A stretch of 35,842 nucleotides of DNA from Streptomyces rubellomurinus (GTDB lineage: Bacteria; Actinomycetota; Actinomycetes; Streptomycetales; Streptomycetaceae): positions 1 to 35,842 of the forward strand of contig NZ_JZKH01000086.1 of assembly GCF_000961885.1 (NCBI RefSeq). The letters are read 5' to 3'. Made by a program: the position numbers and the translations under genes. The notes below the pieces were generated by a model. It did no database searches and had not been told where the DNA came from. It was given only the letters and a program-made list of their open reading frames with translations. Positions 31,587-35,842 of the stretch are shown here, piece by piece; within the stretch, counting starts at the first letter, position 1, and the number at the start of each line of letters is the position of its first letter.

Positions 31587-31648
31587 TCCAAGTCGCGTCC
31601 AAGTGGCCTCCAAGTCGCATCCAAGTCGCCTCCAAGTCGGCGCCAAGA
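31587..31648 (+). promoter_or_regulatory. SARP-type direct-repeat array upstream of the PKS gene
   Basis: TCCAAGT occurs at 31587, 31598, 31609, 31620 and 31631, exactly 11 bases apart, with a decayed sixth copy GCCAAGA at 31642. The four-base spacers are CGCG, GGCC, CGCA, CGCC and CGGC. Heptamers at 11-base spacing on one DNA face are the known layout of SARP binding sites that overlap the -35 region. I cannot name the -10 with confidence. The PKS start codon is about 117 bases after the last copy. Confidence 0.85.
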
Positions 31649-31765
31649 AGGCCCTGGCAGGGTGCTGCACGTCAAGCGGGGAGATCAACACGAGGCCGAC
31701 ACCGCCACCTGCGGCGGCGCGCCGTCACCGGCGGCCCGGACGCAGGGCTCCACCGAATCCGGACG

Positions 31766-34700
31766 ATGAGGAAGGCCGAGTACGCCGTGCCCCAGACGAG
31801 TTGCGAGGACGTGTCGGTCGCCGTCGTCGGTGTGGCCCAGGGCCCCGGCAACGGAGTTGACGCCGCCTTCTTCGGCCCGACCGGCCCCACCGGCCCGACC
31901 AGCCCGACCAGCCCCACCGGCCCCACCGCGCCGGCCGAACCCACCGGGGCCACCGGGACCGCCGACGCCGCCGCCCCGCTCGTCCTCGAACTCGCCTGGA
32001 CGGCCCTGGAGGACGCCGGGATCGTCCCCGCCGCCCTGCGCGACGCCCGGGTCGGCGTCTTCCTCGCCGCGCCGGACGGCACCGCCGAGCACCTCGCGGC
32101 CGTCCTGGGCCCGGCCGGCCCCCGCACCCTCGTCGAGCCCGCCCCGGACGGCGCCCGCACCGCCGCCGCCGCGGCGGCCGGGAGCCTGCGCCGCGGCGAC
32201 TGCGAGCTCGCCCTCACGGGCGCCCTCGGCCCCGACCCGGAGCACGCCGTCCTCGCCGTGCTCCGCCCGCTGCCGGACGCCCTGCGGGCCGGCGACCGGA
32301 TCCACGGCGTGCTCGCCGACCGGGCGCCGGACGGGCCTAGCGGGCCCGACGCCCTCGCCCGCCTCGGCGCCCGGCCGTACGAGGCCAAGGCGGCCGAGAC
32401 CGCTCCGGCGGCCGGACGCCCGCTGCTCGACACACCGTTCACCCCCCTGCCGTTCTCCGCCCGCGACGAGGCGGCGCTGCGCGCCCGGGCCCGCGACCTG
32501 GCCGCGCAGGTCGAGGCCGACCCGGCCGCGCGGCTCGCCGACCTCGGCCGCTCGCTGGCGACCACCCGCACCGCCTTCGAGCGGCGCGCCGTGCTGCTCG
32601 CCGACCGCCGCGAGGACGCGCTGGGCGCCCTGCGGGCCGTCGCCGAGGGCGGCTTCGGCCCGCTGCTGGTCCACGGCACCGTCCTGACGGACGCCGGCGC
32701 GGGCCGCCCGGTGTTCGTCTTCCCCGGCCAGGGCGCCCAGTGGCCGGGCATGGCGCTGGAGCTGATGGAGTCCTCGGCCGTGTTCCGGGAGCGGATGGAG
32801 GCCTGCGCCGCCGCCCTCGAACCGCACCTGCCCTGGCGACTGGACGACGTGCTGCGCGGCGCGCCGGGCGCGCCCGAACTGGTCGCGGTCGACGTCGTCC
32901 AGCCCGCCCTGTTCGCCGTGCTGGTGTCGCTGGCCGAGCTCTGGCGCGCCTGCGGCGTCGAGCCGGCCGCCGTGGTGGGCGCGAGCCTGGGGGAGTTCGC
33001 GGCCGCCCACGTGGCCGGGGCGCTCAGCCTGGAGGACGCCGCCCTGCTGGCGGTGCGGTGGAGCGAGGCGCAGGCCCGGGCGGCCGCGGTCGCCCCGGGC
33101 GACCTGGCGTCGGCGCTGCTCCCCCGGGAGGAGCTGGAGCCCCGCCTGGCCCGCTGGGCGGGGCGGCTGACCGTGGCGGGCACCAACGGCTCGCGGTCCG
33201 TCCTGTTCTCCGGCGAGCGGGCGGCGGTGGACGAGCTGCTGGCCGAGCTGGCGGCGGACGGCGTCCGGGCCCGCAAGCTGTCCAACGGCCTCGCCGTGCA
33301 CTCCCCCTGGCTGCCGCTCGACCGGGCCCGGATGCTGGCCGACATGGCCGGGGTGACGGCGGGCCCGTCCGCGGTGCCGTTCTACTCCTCGCTGACCGGC
33401 GGCCGGGTGGACACCGCCGGGCTGGACGGCGACTACTGGTACCGCAACCTCAGCTCCGAGATCCGCTTCGAGCAGGCCACCCGGGCGCTGCTGGCGGACG
33501 GGTACCGGACGTTCCTGGAGGTCGGCCCGCACCCCGGGCTGGTCGGCGGGCTGCAGGAGACCCTGGAGGACGCCGGGCCCATCGGCCCCACCGCCGTCGT
33601 GGGCACGCTGCGGCGCGACCAGAGCGGGCCGCAGCGGCTGCTGACCTCGCTCGCGGAGCTGCACGTCCACGGGGTGACGGTGGACTGGCCGGCCGTGTTC
33701 GCCGGCACCGGGGCGCGGCGGGTGCCGCTACCGACGTACCCGTTCGGGGCCGCGAGCGCTCCGGCGCCGGCCCGCACCGAGAGCGAACTGCGCGACTGGA
33801 TCCGGGAGTTGGTGCACGACCAGCTGGCCGCGCTGCGCGGCCCCGCGGTCGCCCGCGAGGCCGGCCCGGACCGGGCGTTCCGGGAGCTCGGGGTCGACTC
33901 CGCCGTCGCGGTGGAGCTGCGCAACCGGCTGGCGGCGGCGACCGGGCTGCGGCTGCCGCTGTCCCTGCTGTTCGACCACCCGACGCCCGGCTCGCTCGGG
34001 CGCCACCTGCTGGCCCGGCTCACCGGCGCGGCGGACGAGGCGGACGTGGCCGACGAGGCGTACCCGGCCGGCCCGGCGGGCGACGACGAGCCGATCGCCA
34101 TCGTCGCGATGGCCTGCCGCTTCCCCGGCGGGGTCCACGACCCGGAAGCCCTCTGGCGGCTGGTCGCCGAGGGCGCCGACGCGATCGGCGCGTTCCCCGA
34201 CAACCGCGGCTGGGACGTCGAGGGCCTGTACGACCCCGAGCCGGGCCTGCCCGGCCGCACCTACACCCGGCAGGGCGGCTTCCTGCACGACGCGGACCGC
34301 TTCGACGCCGCGTTCTTCGGGATCAGCCCGCGCGAGGCGCTGGCCATGGACCCGCAGCAGCGGCTGCTGCTGGAGACGGCCTGGGAGACCTTCGAGCGGG
34401 CCGGCCTCGACCCCGCGGCGCTGCGCGGCACCCGCACCGGCGTGTTCGTCGGGGCGATGCAGCAGGACTACGGCGCCCGGATGCACCAGCCGAGCGGCGG
34501 CGTCGAGGGCCACGTGCTGACCGGCACCACGGTGAGCGTGCTGTCCGGCCGCCTGTCGTACGTCTTCGGGCTGGAGGGCCCGGCGATCACCGTCGACACG
34601 GCCTGCTCCTCCTCGCTGGTGGCGCTGCACCTGGCCGTCCAGTCGCTGCGCCGGGGCGAGTGCGCGATGGCGCTCGCGGGCGGCGCGGCGGTGCTGGCCT

Positions 34701-35842
34701 CGCCCGGCCTGTTCGTGGAGTTCAGCCGCCAGCGCGGCCTCGCCGCGGACGGCCGCTGCAAGGCCTTCGCCGGGGCGGCGGACGGCACCGCCTGGGGCGA
34801 GGGCGTCGGCGTGCTGCTGGTCGAGCGGCTCTCCGACGCGCGGCGCAACGGGCACCGGGTGCTGGCGGTGGTGCGCGGCTCGGCCGTCAACCAGGACGGC
34901 GCGAGCAACGGGCTGTCCGCGCCCAACGGGCCCTCCCAGCAGCGGGTGATCCGGGCGGCGCTCGCCGACGCCCGGCTGACGGCCGACCAGGTCGACGCCG
35001 TCGAGGCGCACGGGACGGGCACCCGGCTCGGCGACCCGATCGAGGCGCAGGCCCTGCTGGCCACCTACGGCCGCCATCGGGACGCCGCACAGCCGCTCCG
35101 GCTCGGCTCGTTGAAGTCCAACATCGGCCACACCCAGGCCGCCGCCGGCGTCGCCGGGGTGATCAAGACGGTGCTGGCGCTGCGGCACGAGCTGTTGCCG
35201 CGCACCCTGCACGTGGACGAGCCGACGCCGCACGTCGACTGGTCGGCGGGCGCGGTCGAGCTGCTCACCGAGGAGCGGCCCTGGCCGGCGGGCGAGCGGG
35301 TGCGGCGGGCCGCCGTGTCCTCGTTCGGCATCAGCGGCACCAACGCGCACGTCATCCTGGAGGAGGCGCCGCCCGTCGACGAGCCCGCCGAGGAGGCCGA
35401 CGCCCCCGAGGCCGGCGACCGGCCGGTGGTGCCGTGGGTGCTGTCCGCCCGGGACGAGCAGGCGCTGCGCGCGCAGGCCGGGCAGCTGGCGGGCTACCTG
35501 CGGGAGCGCCCCGACGCCGATCTGCCGGGCGCCGCCCGGACGCTGGCCACCGGCCGGGCCGCGCTGGAGCAGCGCGCGGTCGTCCTCGGGCAGGACCGCG
35601 CGGAGCTGCTGTCGGGGCTCACCGCGCTCGCGGAGGGCACCGCCGCGCCGGGGGTCGCCACGGGCTCCGGCGGCTTCGACCGGCCGGTGTTCGTGTTCCC
35701 CGGCCAGGGCTCGCAGTGGCTCGGCATGGGCGCCGAACTCCTGGACACCTCCGAGGAGTTCGCCGCCTCCATCGCCGCCTGCGAGGCCGCGCTGAAGCCG
35801 CACGTCGACTGGTCGCTCACCGACGTCCTGCGCGGCGGCGGC
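31766..35842 (+). CDS. Modular type I polyketide synthase, loading module and start of module 1 (3' end missing)
   Basis: From ATG at 31766 (GTG at 31787 is an alternative) 1359 residues are open to the window edge. Residues 15-215 are a vestigial ketosynthase: [40 protein letters not shown] and [13 protein letters not shown] still align. The active Cys is replaced by Pro127, and both catalytic-His regions are deleted. Then come a KS-AT linker (about 225-300), AT0 (about 313-610: GQGAQWPGM, nucleophile Ser407 in GASLGE, LAVH at 509-512 where YASH or HAFH normally reads specificity), and an ACP (about 670-750, Ser712 in [11 protein letters not shown]). KS1 is intact (774-1199: Cys947 in VDTACSSSL, His1082 in EAHGTGT, His1122 in [10 protein letters not shown]). 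The next AT begins at about 1308 with [14 protein letters not shown]. The product is a reduced polyketide assembly-line chain; its nature is not visible here. Confidence 0.93.
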   Translation, partial: MRKAEYAVPQTSCEDVSVAVVGVAQGPGNGVDAAFFGPTGPTGPTSPTSPTGPTAPAEPTGATGTADAAAPLVLELAWTALEDAGIVPAALRDARVGVFLAAPDGTAEHLAAVLGPAGPRTLVEPAPDGARTAAAAAAGSLRRGDCELALTGALGPDPEHAVLAVLRPLPDALRAGDRIHGVLADRAPDGPSGPDALARLGARPYEAKAAETAPAAGRPLLDTPFTPLPFSARDEAALRARARDLAAQVEADPAARLADLGRSLATTRTAFERRAVLLADRREDALGALRAVAEGGFGPLLVHGTVLTDAGAGRPVFVFPGQGAQWPGMALELMESSAVFRERMEACAAALEPHLPWRLDDVLRGAPGAPELVAVDVVQPALFAVLVSLAELWRACGVEPAAVVGASLGEFAAAHVAGALSLEDAALLAVRWSEAQARAAAVAPGDLASALLPREELEPRLARWAGRLTVAGTNGSRSVLFSGERAAVDELLAELAADGVRARKLSNGLAVHSPWLPLDRARMLADMAGVTAGPSAVPFYSSLTGGRVDTAGLDGDYWYRNLSSEIRFEQATRALLADGYRTFLEVGPHPGLVGGLQETLEDAGPIGPTAVVGTLRRDQSGPQRLLTSLAELHVHGVTVDWPAVFAGTGARRVPLPTYPFGAASAPAPARTESELRDWIRELVHDQLAALRGPAVAREAGPDRAFRELGVDSAVAVELRNRLAAATGLRLPLSLLFDHPTPGSLGRHLLARLTGAADEADVADEAYPAGPAGDDEPIAIVAMACRFPGGVHDPEALWRLVAEGADAIGAFPDNRGWDVEGLYDPEPGLPGRTYTRQGGFLHDADRFDAAFFGISPREALAMDPQQRLLLETAWETFERAGLDPAALRGTRTGVFVGAMQQDYGARMHQPSGGVEGHVLTGTTVSVLSGRLSYVFGLEGPAITVDTACSSSLVALHLAVQSLRRGECAMALAGGAAVLASPGLFVEFSRQRGLAADGRCKAFAGAADGTAWGEGVGVLLVERLSDARRNGHRVLAVVRGSAVNQDGASNGLSAPNGPSQQRVIRAALADARLTADQVDAVEAHGTGTRLGDPIEAQALLATYGRHRDAAQPLRLGSLKSNIGHTQAAAGVAGVIKTVLALRHELLPRTLHVDEPTPHVDWSAGAVELLTEERPWPAGERVRRAAVSSFGISGTNAHVILEEAPPVDEPAEEADAPEAGDRPVVPWVLSARDEQALRAQAGQLAGYLRERPDADLPGAARTLATGRAALEQRAVVLGQDRAELLSGLTALAEGTAAPGVATGSGGFDRPVFVFPGQGSQWLGMGAELLDTSEEFAASIAACEAALKPHVDWSLTDVLRGGG
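31874..31927 (+). repeat. Collagen-like GPT/SPT triplet repeat in the PKS N-terminus
   Basis: Six successive nine-base units encode [18 protein letters not shown] (residues 37-54), followed by looser APA, EPT, GAT and GTA triplets. They lie directly after DAAFFG, where an intact ketosynthase would read ISPREA. The tract replaces the middle of the dead ketosynthase. Confidence 0.85.

Larger units (their letters stand above)
31347..31765 (+). other. Intergenic region between SARP gene and PKS gene
   Basis: About 420 bases without a supported gene. It holds a stem-loop after the SARP gene, an A/T-richer segment with the inverted pair ATTGAC (31501-31506) and GTCAAT (31519-31524), and the SARP-type repeat array. 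I see no other coding sequence. Confidence 0.6.

Noticed and set aside
31587..31648. CRISPR-like array
   Set aside because: Repeats are seven bases with four-base spacers and no cas genes; the layout is that of SARP sites.
31507..31860. Small plus-strand frame between the SARP and PKS genes
   Set aside because: It spans the direct-repeat array, overlaps the PKS start in another frame and has no ribosome site or recognisable protein pattern.

Overview
The window is very GC-rich, with GTG starts, ATGA/GTGA/TGATG gene junctions, a Tat-exported phospholipase, a leucine TTA codon used as a rarity, a SARP regulator and a modular type I polyketide synthase. This points to a chromosomal stretch of a Streptomyces- or Kitasatospora-type actinomycete. 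No capsid, terminase, integrase, transposase or CRISPR array is visible.

Region 1 (1-13791, minus strand) is one long, tightly packed operon for a cytoplasmic-type contractile injection system (CIS). From its promoter end leftward it encodes a DUF4255 terminator/cap protein, a carboxypeptidase-regulatory-like protein, a sheath, an inner tube, a second sheath paralogue, a second tube paralogue, a tube-base/adaptor protein, a 60-residue protein, a gp27-like hub, a gp5/gpV-like spike, a protein with one strong membrane block, and a large protein with a toxin-like C-terminus that runs off the left edge. The AAA+ ATPase, gp25 and the baseplate wedge proteins are not here and are expected to the left. 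A divergent cysteine-rich coiled-coil protein (13928-14833) flanks the operon.

Region 2 (14928-20452) looks like a phosphorus/phosphonate salvage regulon: an FAD amine oxidase of the aminophosphonate type (minus), a GntR/HutC regulator and a phosphonatase-like HAD hydrolase (plus), then a Tat-secreted phosphocholine-type phospholipase C. Four copies of the dyad ACTTGTC-N2-GACAAGT sit at all three promoters, one of them over the start codon of the regulator gene, which appears to be leaderless.

Region 3 (20428-29688) is a run of ordinary chromosomal genes: an S66 LD-carboxypeptidase, a TTA-containing membrane protein coupled to a winged-helix regulator, a DUF2975/XRE pair with a palindrome inside its promoter, a PCMT-like FxLD-type methyltransferase, a shortened ArsR-like protein, a PLP decarboxylase, a protein made of two EF-G domain IV-like halves, a small secreted protein, a DUF5937/ArsR-type regulator with a perfect palindrome upstream, and an unknown protein. 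An initiator tRNA gene (29792-29865, minus) follows.

Region 4 (29866-35842) opens a biosynthetic cluster: a stand-alone SARP activator, an array of five or six 11-bp SARP-type direct repeats, and the first 1359 residues of a type I PKS. Its loading module begins with a drastically shortened, catalytically dead ketosynthase carrying a collagen-like GPT/SPT stretch, followed by AT, ACP, an intact KS and the start of the next AT.
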